The notes under the pieces were generated by a model that saw only the letters and a program-made list of their open reading frames with translations, had not been told where the DNA came from and did no database searches. A stretch of DNA of 64,000 bases from Rhodoferax sp. BAB1 (lineage in GTDB: Bacteria; Pseudomonadota; Gammaproteobacteria; Burkholderiales; Burkholderiaceae_C): contig NZ_CP054424.1 in assembly GCF_013334205.1 (NCBI RefSeq), forward strand, positions 764,001 through 828,000, in the 5' to 3' direction. Positions 48,657-57,431 of the stretch are shown here, one piece after another; position 1 is the stretch's first letter; each line of letters opens with the position of its first letter. A program made the position numbers and the translations under genes.

Positions 48657-50477
48657 ATGAATGTTCTCGATCCCCGCTCGATCATCGTGATCAGCGCAGT
48701 GTTGGCGGTGGTCACGCTGGTCATCCTGATTTCCTTGCGCCGTAACGCCTCCCACACGATCAAGGGGATCGGCGAATGGGTGGCCGCATTCACGGCGGGA
48801 ATTTTGGTAGCGGTTCTGCTGGTTTCCCGGGAGAGCCTGCACCCTGTCGTGGGTCATGCGTTGGCCAACACCATCCTTGTCATGATGGTGATGCTTTTTG
48901 ATCTTGGTCTCAGGAAGTTCTACGGCAAAACGATCAGTTTCACACCGTTGCTGCTCGTCGGCGCTGCCCTGCTGGCCGCCCTGGCTTTTATCTGGTTCGC
49001 TGGCTACAGCGCCCGTGTGCGCCTGACGCTGGTGACATCGGCCCTGTTGTGTGTTTTTGCGTTTGCCTTCTGGAATCTGCTGCGGAATGCCTCTGGCACA
49101 TTTGGCGAGCGCATCACTGAGTTCGCCTTGGTGGTGCCCGTGCTGGGGATCGGGCTTCGACTGTTGACTGCGGGTGACATCGGCCCGAATCCTCCACTCT
49201 TCCAGGCCACGCCGGTCCAGTCCTTCTACCTGGCGTCCCTGGGGGCCGGCATCCTGTCCGCCGGGGTCGGTTTCATCCTGATGGTGAACGAGCGCACCCG
49301 GGCGGAGCTTGAAAAGCTGGCACGCAGCCTGGAGCAGACCACGCAGGAGCTGCGCCAGCAGAACGAGGCCAAATCCAAATTCCTGGCCTACGCCGGGCAC
49401 GACATCCGCCAGCCGCTGCAGACCATCCATCTGCTGCTGGCCGGGCTGATGGAGTCCGGCCTGGATGCCAGGCAGGGCCAGACGGCCCGTTCCATCGAAG
49501 CGGCCGTCCACGCGCTGACCGAGTTGCTGGATGCGCTGCTGGACCTCTCCAAGCTGGATGCCGGTGCCATCAAGCCCAGTTTGCGCCCGCTTGACGTGGA
49601 CGGTCTGCTGGCCCGGCTGGTGCAGGAATTCACGCCGCAGGCTTGTGCCCAGGGCCTGCGCCTGAGGCTGCGCCTGCCCGCCGCCGAGACCACGGTGCTG
49701 ACCGACGCCCAGCTGCTGGCCTCGGTGCTGCGCAACCTGATCGCCAACGCCATCAAGTACACCCGGGCCGGCGGTGTGCTGGTGTCGGCACGCCGTATGG
49801 GGCAGGGGCTGAAGGTGCAGGTGTGGGACACCGGCATCGGCATTCCCGAGGCGCATCTTGCGCATGTGTTCGAGGAGTACTACCAGGTCGACAACCCGCA
49901 GCGCGACCGCCGCCGGGGGCTGGGCCTGGGCCTGTCCATCGTCAGCCGGATCTCGGCGCTGCTGCACCTGCGGCTGGCCTGCCGCTCCCGTGTCGGCAGG
50001 GGCACGGTGATGGAGATCGTGCTGCCCCTGGCCAGCGGGCGGCCAGCCGTACCCGCGCCGGCGCAGGCCGAGCCGGCGGGCTTGCATCTCTCGGGCGCCA
50101 GCATCGTGCTGGTGGAAGACACCGCCGATGTCGCTGCGGCCCTGGTCGCATGGCTGCAGGCCCAGGGGGCGCAGGTCAGGCATCACCGCACGGCCGAAGA
50201 CGCCCTCGCGGACCCCGGCACGCTGGCGGCGGATATCGTCCTGAGCGACCAGCGCCTGCCCGGCCCCTTGTCCGGCCTGGATTTCCTCAATCGCCTGCGG
50301 GCACGTGCGCCCCGGGAGGTGCAGGGGGCGCTGCTGACCGGCGACACTTCCAGCCAGTTCATCGAACAGGTCGCCGCCAGCGGCTGGCCCATCCTGTTCA
50401 AGCCGGTCCATCCCCGCGAACTCAAGGCCCTGCTCAAGTGGCTGCGCGAGTCGGCGGCGCAGCCCGATCTGGCCTGA
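48657..50477 (+). CDS. Membrane hybrid sensor histidine kinase with receiver domain
   Basis: This predicts 606 residues. About six or seven membrane helices fill residues 5-215. A short coiled coil (RAELEKLARSLEQTTQELRQ) leads to HisKA with His248 in YAGHDIRQPLQTIH. HATPase motifs are the N box NLIANAIKYT, G1 DTGIGIPEAH and G2 GLGLGLSIV. A C-terminal receiver follows a linker, with acidic pocket VEDTADV, phospho-acceptor Asp531 in LSDQRLPG and lysine in FKPV. The kinase core resembles NahK/ErcS-type hybrids. No separate response regulator is adjacent, so it may signal to a distant partner. A GTG at 48600 is a less likely start. Confidence 0.9.
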   Translation: MNVLDPRSIIVISAVLAVVTLVILISLRRNASHTIKGIGEWVAAFTAGILVAVLLVSRESLHPVVGHALANTILVMMVMLFDLGLRKFYGKTISFTPLLLVGAALLAALAFIWFAGYSARVRLTLVTSALLCVFAFAFWNLLRNASGTFGERITEFALVVPVLGIGLRLLTAGDIGPNPPLFQATPVQSFYLASLGAGILSAGVGFILMVNERTRAELEKLARSLEQTTQELRQQNEAKSKFLAYAGHDIRQPLQTIHLLLAGLMESGLDARQGQTARSIEAAVHALTELLDALLDLSKLDAGAIKPSLRPLDVDGLLARLVQEFTPQACAQGLRLRLRLPAAETTVLTDAQLLASVLRNLIANAIKYTRAGGVLVSARRMGQGLKVQVWDTGIGIPEAHLAHVFEEYYQVDNPQRDRRRGLGLGLSIVSRISALLHLRLACRSRVGRGTVMEIVLPLASGRPAVPAPAQAEPAGLHLSGASIVLVEDTADVAAALVAWLQAQGAQVRHHRTAEDALADPGTLAADIVLSDQRLPGPLSGLDFLNRLRARAPREVQGALLTGDTSSQFIEQVAASGWPILFKPVHPRELKALLKWLRESAAQPDLA

Positions 50478-50538
50478 ACGGTCGGCCTGGCGCAGCGCTG
50501 AATCCGGGTCGGCCGGGGCGGCTTCCTACAATGGCGGT

Positions 50539-52935
50539 ATGTCCTCTGTCCTGCCGCCTTCCGGTTCTACGTCTTCCCTGTTCCCCGCGCCCACCGAGTC
50601 GCCGCTGCTGGCCAGCCTGAACCCCGAGCAGCGGGCCGCCGTGGCCCTGCCGCCCGAGCCCGCGCTGATCCTGGCCGGGGCCGGTTCCGGCAAGACCCGT
50701 GTGCTCACCACGCGCATCGCCTGGCTGCTGCAGACGGGCCAGGTCTCGCCCGGCGGCCTGCTGGCCGTGACCTTTACCAACAAGGCGGCGCGCGAGATGA
50801 TGACGCGCCTGCAGTCCATGCTGCCGGTCAACGTGCGCGGCATGTGGATCGGCACCTTCCACGGCCTGTGCAACCGTCTGCTGCGCGCGCACCACCGCAC
50901 AGTGGGCCTGCCGGCCACGTTCCAGATCCTGGACACGCAGGACCAGCTCAGCGCCATCAAGCGCCTGTGCAAGCAGTTCAACGTGGACGAGGAGCGTTTC
51001 CCCCCGAAGCAGCTGGCCTGGTTCATCGGCGGCTGCAAGGAAGACGGCCTGCGCCCGAACATGGTAGAGGCCAGCGACCCCGACACGCGCAAGAAGGTCG
51101 AGATATACCAGCTCTATGAAGACCAGTGCCAGCGCGAAGGCGTGGTGGACTTCGGTGAACTGCTGCTGCGCAGCTACGAGCTGCTGCGCGACCACGACGC
51201 CGTGCGCGAGCACTACCAGCGGCGCTTCCGCCACATCCTGATCGACGAGTTCCAGGACACCAACAAGCTGCAGTACGCCTGGATCAAGCTGCTGGCGGGC
51301 TTCAGCCCGGCCGGCACGCTGCGTGAGGACGGCGGCGCCGGCGCCGTGCTGGCCGTGGGCGACGACGACCAGAGCATCTACGCCTTTCGCGGCGCGCGCG
51401 TGGGCAATATGGCCGACTTCGTGCGCGAGTTCCATGTGCAGCACCAGATCAAGCTGGAGCAGAACTACCGCAGCCACAGCAACATCCTGGACACGGCCAA
51501 CGCCCTGATCAGCCACAACAAGCACCGCCTGGGCAAGAACCTGCGCACCGACCAGGGCGCGGGCGAACCCGTGCGCGTCTACGAGGCGGTGAGCGACTTC
51601 GCCGAGGCGCAGTGGATGATCGACGAGATGAAACAGCTCGTCCGCGAAGGGACGAACCGCAAGGAGATCGCCGTGCTCTACCGCAGCAATGCGCAGAGCC
51701 GGGTGATCGAGACCGCGCTGTTCAACGCCGGCCTGCCCTACCGTGTGTATGGCGGTCTGCGCTTCTTCGAACGCGCCGAGATCAAGCACGCCCTGGCCTA
51801 CTTGCGCCTGCTGGAGAACCCGAACGACGACACCAGCTTCATGCGGGTGGTGAACTTCCCGCCGCGCGGCATCGGCGCGCGCTCCATCGAGCAGCTGCAG
51901 GACGCCGCCCGCAGCGCCGGCTGTTCCCTGCACGATGCGGTGAGCGCCCTGCCGGGCAAGGCCGGCGCCAATCTGGGCGCCTTCGTGGCCAAGATCGACG
52001 TGCTGCGCGAGCAGACCCAGGGCCTGACCCTGCGCGAGATCATCGAACTCGTGCTGCAGCACAGCGGCCTGGTCGAGCATTACCAGGCCGAACGCGAAGG
52101 CGCCGACCGCATCGAGAACCTGGAAGAACTGGTCACCGCGGCCGAGAGTTTTGTGAGCATCGAAGGCTTTGGCCGCGAGGCCGAGGCCATGAAGGCCGCC
52201 GGGGAGACCACCGCGCTGGTGCCGGCCGAACCCGGCGCCCCGGACGAGAGCGGCGAAGTGTTGTCGCCGCTCGCCGCCTTCCTCACCCACGCTGCTCTGG
52301 AGGCTGGTGACAATCAGGCGCAAGAGGGGCAGGAAGCCGTGCAACTGATGACTGTGCACGCCAGCAAGGGCCTGGAGTTCGACGTGGTTTTCATCACGGG
52401 CATGGAAGAGGGCCTGTTCCCGCATGAGAACTCCATGAGCGACTTCGACGGCCTGGAGGAGGAGCGTCGCCTCATGTACGTGGCCATCACCCGCGCGCGC
52501 AATCGTCTCTACCTGAGCCACTCTCAGACGCGCATGCTGCACGGTCAGACCCGTTACCACATCCGCAGCCGCTTCTTTGACGAGCTGCCCGAGGAAACGC
52601 TGAAGTGGATCACCCCGAAGAACCAGGGTTTCGGCAGCGGCTTCGCGCCGCCGGCCTCAGGCTACAACCGCCAGCGTGAAGGCTGGAGCGAGGGCTGGAA
52701 GGGCGGCAACTACAACCGCGACACGGGCAGCAGCCCGGCCCCGGTGCCGTCCAAGGCGCAGGAAGCGTCCACCGGCCTGAAGCTTGGCATGCGGGTCTTC
52801 CACAACAAGTTCGGAGAGGGCACGGTGCTGACACTGGAAGGCAGCGGGGACGATGCGCGCGCGCAGATCAACTTCCCGCGCCACGGCACCAAGTGGCTGG
52901 CACTGTCAGTGGCGAAGCTCACGCCGGTGACTTGA
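50539..52935 (+). CDS. uvrD: DNA helicase II (UvrD/PcrA-type)
   Basis: This predicts 798 residues. The first 25 residues are a non-conserved Ser/Pro extension. Then the helicase motifs appear in order: Q motif SLNPEQRAAV, Walker A LILAGAGSGKTR, Ia VTFTNKAAREM, motif II LIDEFQDTN, motif III VGDDDQSIYAFRGA, motif IV LEQNYRSHSNIL, motif V LMTVHASKGLEF and motif VI RRLMYVAITRAR. The C-terminal region ends with a Tudor-like RNA-polymerase-binding segment (MRVFHNKFGEGTVLTLEG). It unwinds DNA in nucleotide-excision and mismatch repair. It converges with the ParA-like insertion and with yebC. Confidence 0.96.
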   Translation: MSSVLPPSGSTSSLFPAPTESPLLASLNPEQRAAVALPPEPALILAGAGSGKTRVLTTRIAWLLQTGQVSPGGLLAVTFTNKAAREMMTRLQSMLPVNVRGMWIGTFHGLCNRLLRAHHRTVGLPATFQILDTQDQLSAIKRLCKQFNVDEERFPPKQLAWFIGGCKEDGLRPNMVEASDPDTRKKVEIYQLYEDQCQREGVVDFGELLLRSYELLRDHDAVREHYQRRFRHILIDEFQDTNKLQYAWIKLLAGFSPAGTLREDGGAGAVLAVGDDDQSIYAFRGARVGNMADFVREFHVQHQIKLEQNYRSHSNILDTANALISHNKHRLGKNLRTDQGAGEPVRVYEAVSDFAEAQWMIDEMKQLVREGTNRKEIAVLYRSNAQSRVIETALFNAGLPYRVYGGLRFFERAEIKHALAYLRLLENPNDDTSFMRVVNFPPRGIGARSIEQLQDAARSAGCSLHDAVSALPGKAGANLGAFVAKIDVLREQTQGLTLREIIELVLQHSGLVEHYQAEREGADRIENLEELVTAAESFVSIEGFGREAEAMKAAGETTALVPAEPGAPDESGEVLSPLAAFLTHAALEAGDNQAQEGQEAVQLMTVHASKGLEFDVVFITGMEEGLFPHENSMSDFDGLEEERRLMYVAITRARNRLYLSHSQTRMLHGQTRYHIRSRFFDELPEETLKWITPKNQGFGSGFAPPASGYNRQREGWSEGWKGGNYNRDTGSSPAPVPSKAQEASTGLKLGMRVFHNKFGEGTVLTLEGSGDDARAQINFPRHGTKWLALSVAKLTPVT

Positions 52936-52940
52936 AGGCT

Positions 52941-52950
52941 TAGTTGCTGG
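52941..52950. repeat. Direct repeat TAGTTGCTGG, left copy
   Basis: The decamer begins five bases after the uvrD stop and recurs exactly at 54426-54435. A partial third copy (TAGTTGCTG) lies at 52955-52963. The two full copies bracket the low-GC ParA module. Confidence 0.5.
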
Positions 52951-53020
52951 TCAGTAGTTGCTGATTGCATGCCCCCGACCTAAATTAAACGCTGTTGGAT
53001 CAAGGAGCGGCGGCTTACAT

Positions 53021-53428
53021 TTAATTAGGCCCGCCAGTAGTGCCTTGGATAGCTTGTGAGCGAATTCTGGCGCCGACAGTGGCTTCGACGATCTTGTCTC
53101 TCAGGTCTTCGACTTTATCTTGGCGAATGATTGGAATGTCGAGCTTTCTGGCAATCATCTCCAATGCCTTTTTGGACGAAAACTTCGAGTCCAAGAGCGC
53201 TTGTGCATCCTGGCGGTTAGATAAAGCCGTAATCTGTGCAATTGCCTCTTCTGCGGAAGTGTCGAGCGAGAGGTGACTCGGTTCATCCTTCGCTCGCCGT
53301 CGAATTACTTTGAGCTCGACTGAGTACTGTGGGTCCGATAGCTTCTTTAGTTCATCCTCGGAAAGCGCGCCGAGGGCCTCAGTTAGTCTCTTGAAGACGA
53401 GCAATATGTTGTTTTCTGTTTTGTTCAT
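53021..53428 (-). CDS. Small partner protein of the ParA-like ATPase (unknown function)
   Basis: This predicts 135 residues and overlaps the ATPase stop by four bases. It is mostly helical and highly charged. The N-terminal part reads LLVFKRLTEALGALSEDELK. The C-terminal 50 residues (KALEMIARKLDIPIIRQDKV, EDLRDKIVEATVG) resemble a SAP or Rho-N type helix-extended-helix, which binds nucleic acid. That would suit a ParB-like or adaptor role. No known family is recognised. It is low in GC like its partner. The pair is probably a unit acquired together. Confidence 0.72.
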   Translation of the reverse strand: MNKTENNILLVFKRLTEALGALSEDELKKLSDPQYSVELKVIRRRAKDEPSHLSLDTSAEEAIAQITALSNRQDAQALLDSKFSSKKALEMIARKLDIPIIRQDKVEDLRDKIVEATVGARIRSQAIQGTTGGPN

Positions 53429-54360
53429 AGCTCACCCTCGTCGAGTGCTTTCTCAAACTCGGATACAAAGTCTTCAATCTCCGTAACTACGTCGGAGTGC
53501 GTGCCTGAAGAATAGTGGTTAAGAACAACCGGCCGAAGATTCTGTGGGGCGTCAGCAAATATTGTCTTGTTCTCTCGGAAAAAGCTGTCGAACGCCTTAA
53601 CTCCAAGGCGACGAGTTTGTGATATGAATTGCCTTTGTGCGGCAATTGGTTGGCCACTCGTAATCTGGATCATTGTAAAAACGACACCCAAGATGTCCGG
53701 CGAAATCGTATCTGTGTCGGAATCGAGTTCTGCGTACTCGTTGAATTCCTTTACCAGATCGTTCACGCTACGATGAAGATAGTCAATGCCCAGGGTTGAC
53801 AGGTAGTCAGGCTTTGCGGGAACAAGGATCTTTTCCGCGGCAACGATTGCATTCTTTGTGACGATATTGAAGTTTGGTGGGCAGTCAATCAACACAATGT
53901 CGTAATCTGCAGAGTCCGTCAGTTCTTTAATTGCCGCACGCAGCTTTCCATGAACCTTAATATAGTTGCGCTTGGCTTGTTGCAGGTTTACGCCACCGAG
54001 CAACGTGGCAAGTTCCAAATCTACGTTGATTAGCCCCAAGTGCGAACATATCAAATCGATTCGACCGCCTCTCTCCTTGACCACTCCATTTGCACTAGGG
54101 GGTGTAATCACGAATGAGTTCAAGCTAGGTGGTTCTGAGCCCTGGCTCACGGCGTCAAACCAAGACTTGATGGTCTTTGAGTCTTTGTAATCGGTGTCCC
54201 ACTTATCAGGAGCGACAAAGGAGAACGTCAGACTAGCTTGCGCGTCTGTGTCTATCAGCAGGACTTTCTTCCCCCGGAAGGCAAGCTCTGCAGCCAGATT
54301 GGAGGTTACGGTCGTTTTGCCGACTCCTCCCTTGTAGTTGATCACAGCAACGATATCCAT
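53425..54360 (-). CDS. ParA/Soj-family ATPase
   Basis: This predicts 311 residues. The deviant Walker A KGGVGKTT is at residues 10-17, the next motif is LLIDTDAQASLTF, and Walker B is VLIDCPPNFNIV. Between and after them are segments not usual in chromosomal ParA, including KDSKTIKSWFDAVSQGSEPP and FFRENKTIFADAPQNLRPVV. The chain is low in GC and differs in codon use from flanking genes. Members of this group partition plasmids, position protein complexes or form parts of defence-like modules. There is no ParB or parS next to it, only the small helical partner. The AGGGAGAAG ribosome binding site supports the start. Confidence 0.9.
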   Translation of the reverse strand: MDIVAVINYKGGVGKTTVTSNLAAELAFRGKKVLLIDTDAQASLTFSFVAPDKWDTDYKDSKTIKSWFDAVSQGSEPPSLNSFVITPPSANGVVKERGGRIDLICSHLGLINVDLELATLLGGVNLQQAKRNYIKVHGKLRAAIKELTDSADYDIVLIDCPPNFNIVTKNAIVAAEKILVPAKPDYLSTLGIDYLHRSVNDLVKEFNEYAELDSDTDTISPDILGVVFTMIQITSGQPIAAQRQFISQTRRLGVKAFDSFFRENKTIFADAPQNLRPVVLNHYSSGTHSDVVTEIEDFVSEFEKALDEGEL

Positions 54361-54425
54361 GACTTCTCCCTGAAGCGATTGATAGATGAAGGGACTCTAA
54401 TTGATCTTGGCCCTCCTGCGGGAGG

Positions 54426-54435
54426 TAGTTGCTGG
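54426..54435. repeat. Direct repeat TAGTTGCTGG, right copy
   Basis: An exact copy of the decamer at 52941-52950, lying 26 bases beyond the yebC stop in the yebC transcript direction. It marks the right edge of the low-GC segment. Confidence 0.5.
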
Positions 54436-54461
54436 AAGGCTGCTACTCAAGACCGGAAGAC

Positions 54462-55175
54462 TCAGCTCCCCAACCCCACAAACATGTTCTGCACGTCGTC
54501 GTTGGCATCGATGGCCGCCAGAAAGGCTTCCACCTCTTCCAGCTGCTCCGCGCTCAGGCTGGTGGGGTCCACCGGGTTCTTGGGCTTGTAGCCCAGCTTG
54601 GCGGACAGTACGGTGAAACCCTGGGCCGGCAGCGCACGGCTCACCAGGTCCAGGTCGGCGGCGTCGGTGATGAAGGTGGTGACACCGTCTTCACCGGCGG
54701 CTTCGAAGTCCTGCGCGCCGGCTTCGATGGCGGCCAGTTCCGGGTCGGCACCGGCGGCGGCGGGTTCGGCCTCGATCAGGCCCACGTGGTCGAAGTCCCA
54801 GGCCACCGAGCCGGAGGTGCCCAGCTGGCCCTTGCGGAAGAGCACGCGCATCTCGGGGGCGGTGCGGTTCACGTTGTCGGTCAGGCATTCCACCATCACG
54901 GGCACGCGGTGCGGGGCAAAGCCTTCGTACATCACGTGCTCGAAATTCACGGCATCACCTCCGATGCCGGCGCCTTTCTTGATGGCGCGTTCCAGCGTGT
55001 CCTTGGGCATGGAAACCTTGCGCGCCTGTTCCACGACCAGGCGCAGGCGCGAGTTCAGCGCGGGGTCGGCCCCACCGCGCGCCGCGACCATGATTTCCTT
55101 GGCCAGTTTGCCGAAGAGCTTGCCCCGGGCATCTGCGGCCTGAGCCTTGCCTTTTGCTTTCCACTGCGCGCCCAT
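54462..55175 (-). CDS. yebC: YebC/PmpR-family protein
   Basis: This predicts 237 residues. It begins [18 protein letters not shown], close to the invariant opening of the family (SKWANIKHKK type), followed by [19 protein letters not shown]. The three-domain family pattern is complete, with [20 protein letters not shown] and [15 protein letters not shown] residues in the middle. YebC-type proteins bind DNA or assist ribosomes at difficult sequences such as proline runs; which role applies here is open. The variant opening (GAQWKAKGK) is typical of one betaproteobacterial group. It lies 46 bases downstream of the membrane protein gene. Confidence 0.93.
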   Translation of the reverse strand: MGAQWKAKGKAQAADARGKLFGKLAKEIMVAARGGADPALNSRLRLVVEQARKVSMPKDTLERAIKKGAGIGGDAVNFEHVMYEGFAPHRVPVMVECLTDNVNRTAPEMRVLFRKGQLGTSGSVAWDFDHVGLIEAEPAAAGADPELAAIEAGAQDFEAAGEDGVTTFITDAADLDLVSRALPAQGFTVLSAKLGYKPKNPVDPTSLSAEQLEEVEAFLAAIDANDDVQNMFVGLGS

Positions 55176-55221
55176 ATGCGATTTCCTTGGTGTGACGGCG
55201 CCGCCGGGCGCCGGGTTTGGT

Positions 55222-56034
55222 TCAGGGGGTGGCTGCGGGCCCGTCGTCGGGGGCCGGTGCCGGGGCTTCGTCGTCGGTGACGAAGCTGTCGTGGAAGGTG
55301 AACCACATCGAGCTGAAGAACATGGCGGCCAGCAGCATGGCGGTGGGGAACATCAGCGTGTTCATCAGGCCGGGCTGGCCCAGGGTGATGGTGACGATCA
55401 TGACGAGTACCCCCACCGCAAAGAACAGGCCCAGCCAGCTCAGCACGTACAGCGCAAAGGCGCCGAAGTTGCGCTTGCAGGCCACGAAGCTGAAGAACAC
55501 GCTCTTGCCCGGTGTGATGCCGTGCCAGTGCACCAGGGCCGGGGCGTGCCAGAACATCATGGAGAAGGGCAGGTACAGGGCCATGGCCACCCACATGGCG
55601 TTCTGGAAGGCGGCCGACTGCAGCAGCTCGGGCGTGAGTGCGCCGCCCACCAGGTACATGCGGGCAAAGGCGCCGCCGTCGATCAGGGCCGAGGCGCCCA
55701 GCACGAGCAGGAAACCCGTGGCATACATGGCCCCCAGCAGCAGCATGGCACGCGCCTGCGGGCGACCGGCGCGAAAGGCGGTGAACAGGACGGAGGGCAT
55801 GGGGAAGCGGCCCTGGGCTGCCTCGCGCGTGGCGGCCATCAGGCCCAAGGTGGCTGCCGGCAGCAGCACCAGCGCTAGCACGCTGCCCACATAAGGAATC
55901 AGGCTGGCCACCGAGACCAGCGAGATGAACATGAAAAACAGGCCGGCCAGCGCCAGCGGCTGGCGCCAGAAGGTGCGCACACCGGCGCGGGCCCAGTCGA
56001 AACCGGCGCGAGCGGGGACGATGTTGAGTTTCAT
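55222..56034 (-). CDS. BPSS1780-family polytopic membrane protein
   Basis: This predicts 270 residues with six or so membrane helices and a Pro/Ala/Asp-rich cytoplasmic tail. The start [20 protein letters not shown] and the segment [15 protein letters not shown] are typical of this betaproteobacterial family, whose function is unknown. Its start overlaps the homoserine kinase stop by four bases (ATGA), so the two are coupled. The family often lies beside thrB in Burkholderiales. Confidence 0.85.
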   Translation of the reverse strand: MKLNIVPARAGFDWARAGVRTFWRQPLALAGLFFMFISLVSVASLIPYVGSVLALVLLPAATLGLMAATREAAQGRFPMPSVLFTAFRAGRPQARAMLLLGAMYATGFLLVLGASALIDGGAFARMYLVGGALTPELLQSAAFQNAMWVAMALYLPFSMMFWHAPALVHWHGITPGKSVFFSFVACKRNFGAFALYVLSWLGLFFAVGVLVMIVTITLGQPGLMNTLMFPTAMLLAAMFFSSMWFTFHDSFVTDDEAPAPAPDDGPAATP

Positions 56035-57017
56035 GCCGGGGCCATTTCCAGGTCGGCCATGTGCAGCGGGTGCAACACGCGCAGTCTTAGCACGCGCTCG
56101 AAGTGCGTGGGGTCGTGCGGCTGCAGCATGCTGGCTTCGCGCGGCAGGTGGAAGTCCCACAGGCGCGAGATCCAGAAGCGCAGGGCACCGGCGCGCAACA
56201 GGGCTGGCAGCAGCTCGCGCTCGGCGGCGGTGAGTGGGCGCACGGACGCATAGGCCTGCACAAAGGCGGCGCTGCGTTCCAGGTCCGTTCCGCCGGTGGC
56301 CAGGTGGATGCACCAGTCGTTCAGGCAGACGGCCAGGTCGAACAGCCAGGTGTCGATGCCGGCGAAATAGAAGTCGAAGAAGCCGCTGAGTTCGGGCGCG
56401 TCGGCCGGGCCGTCGAACATGACGTTGTCGCGGAACAGGTCGGCGTGGATGGGGCCGCGCGGCAGGGCCGTGTAGGCGGACGAGGCGGCCACGTGGTTCT
56501 GGTAGGCCAGTTCGCTGCGCAGCAAGGCGGCCTGCTCGGCATCGATATGCGGCAGCACCAGGGGCACGGTCTCGTTCCACCAGGCCAGGCCGCGCAGATT
56601 GGGCTGGCGGCGGCTGTAGTCCTGCCCGGCCAGGTGCATGCGGGCCAGCATGCCGCCCACCGCCGCGCAATGGGCCGGCGTGGGGCTGAGCTCGCTTTTG
56701 CCGCGCAGGCGGTTCACCACGGCGGCCGGTTTGTCCTTGAGCCGGTGCAGGATGTCACCGTCGCGGTTCGCGGCCGGGTCCGGCACCGGGATGCCCTGCA
56801 GCGCCAGGTGCTTCATCAGGTGCAGGTAGAAGGGCAGCTGCTCGAAGGACAGGCGCTCGAACAGGGTCAGCACGTACTCGCCCTGGTCGGTGGTGGCGAA
56901 GTAGTTGGTGTTCTCGATGCCACCCTGGATGCCGCGCAGTTCCTGCAGCTGGCCGAGCTTGAGGTCCTGCAGCAGGGCGCTGGCCTCGTCGAAAGAGACT
57001 TCGGTAAAGACAGCCAT
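56031..57017 (-). CDS. thrB: Homoserine kinase (ThrB, aminoglycoside-phosphotransferase fold)
   Basis: This predicts 328 residues. It begins MAVFTEVSFDEASALLQDL and has the nucleotide loop GIQGGIENTNYFATT. The catalytic region is GPIHADLFRDNVMFDG (a Brenner-like HxDxxxxN motif), and the metal-binding DFYFAG follows. This APH-like form of homoserine kinase is the version used by many proteobacteria. It phosphorylates homoserine for threonine synthesis. It is coupled to the membrane protein downstream and preceded by a short exported protein gene. Confidence 0.93.
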   Translation of the reverse strand: MAVFTEVSFDEASALLQDLKLGQLQELRGIQGGIENTNYFATTDQGEYVLTLFERLSFEQLPFYLHLMKHLALQGIPVPDPAANRDGDILHRLKDKPAAVVNRLRGKSELSPTPAHCAAVGGMLARMHLAGQDYSRRQPNLRGLAWWNETVPLVLPHIDAEQAALLRSELAYQNHVAASSAYTALPRGPIHADLFRDNVMFDGPADAPELSGFFDFYFAGIDTWLFDLAVCLNDWCIHLATGGTDLERSAAFVQAYASVRPLTAAERELLPALLRAGALRFWISRLWDFHLPREASMLQPHDPTHFERVLRLRVLHPLHMADLEMAPA

Positions 57018-57021
57018 CGGA

Positions 57022-57357
57022 TCAGTACTTGAAGATGTTCCACCCGCCGGAGCCGCTGCGTTCGCGGTCGGTGCTGGCGGGATTGCGGTTATTGCTTTCG
57101 GGCGGGACCTGGTAAGCCGGCGCATCCCCCTTGGGGCTCACGGTGATGCTTTTGCTCTCGCCGCCCACGCGCAGTTCGTCGATGCGCGTGCTCGCATCCT
57201 CATGGCGGATGCGCTCGATCTTCTGTTCGGTCCCGGCGGTGGGGGGCGGGACGCCGTCGCGCGGCAGCGGGGCCGGCGTCTGGGCCAGGGCGGCGGTGGC
57301 GACCAGGCCGCACAGGGCCACCAGCAGTTGGGAAAAACGGGGGAGGGCGGCGGGCAT
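57022..57357 (-). CDS. Small exported protein (DUF2782-like)
   Basis: This predicts 111 residues. The signal peptide is FSQLLVALCGLVATAALAQT. The mature part is short and charged, with EQKIERIRHEDASTRIDELR and VGGESKSITVSPKGDAPAYQ, a pattern I associate with DUF2782 proteins next to polA in betaproteobacteria. The end is SGGWNIFKY. It lies four bases upstream of the homoserine kinase gene. Function is unknown. The start at 57357 is chosen because it begins the signal peptide directly. Confidence 0.78.
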   Translation of the reverse strand: MPAALPRFSQLLVALCGLVATAALAQTPAPLPRDGVPPPTAGTEQKIERIRHEDASTRIDELRVGGESKSITVSPKGDAPAYQVPPESNNRNPASTDRERSGSGGWNIFKY

Positions 57358-57431
57358 CCCGCAATTGTAGAGGGCGCCGCTGCAGGGCCCGGGCGCAGGC
57401 ACAATCAGCGTCTGCCCTACGGATCCTGCTC

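Larger units (their letters stand above)
52951..54425. other. Low-GC two-gene insertion between uvrD and yebC
   Basis: Base composition drops sharply relative to both neighbours over this stretch. It holds only the ParA-like ATPase gene and its small partner. It sits exactly between the 3' ends of two convergent core genes and is bounded by the TAGTTGCTGG repeats. No recombinase is present, so how it moved is unclear. Confidence 0.55.

Noticed and set aside
47334..50411. A 1025-codon open frame on the minus strand across the esterase and sensor kinase genes
   Set aside because: It is antisense to two well-recognised genes and its translation is low-complexity (His, Gln, Gly, Arg rich), typical of an open frame produced by high GC content.
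50434..52560. A 708-codon minus-strand frame opposite uvrD
   Set aside because: It is antisense to a clear helicase with all motifs in order; no recognisable domain is present in the antisense reading.
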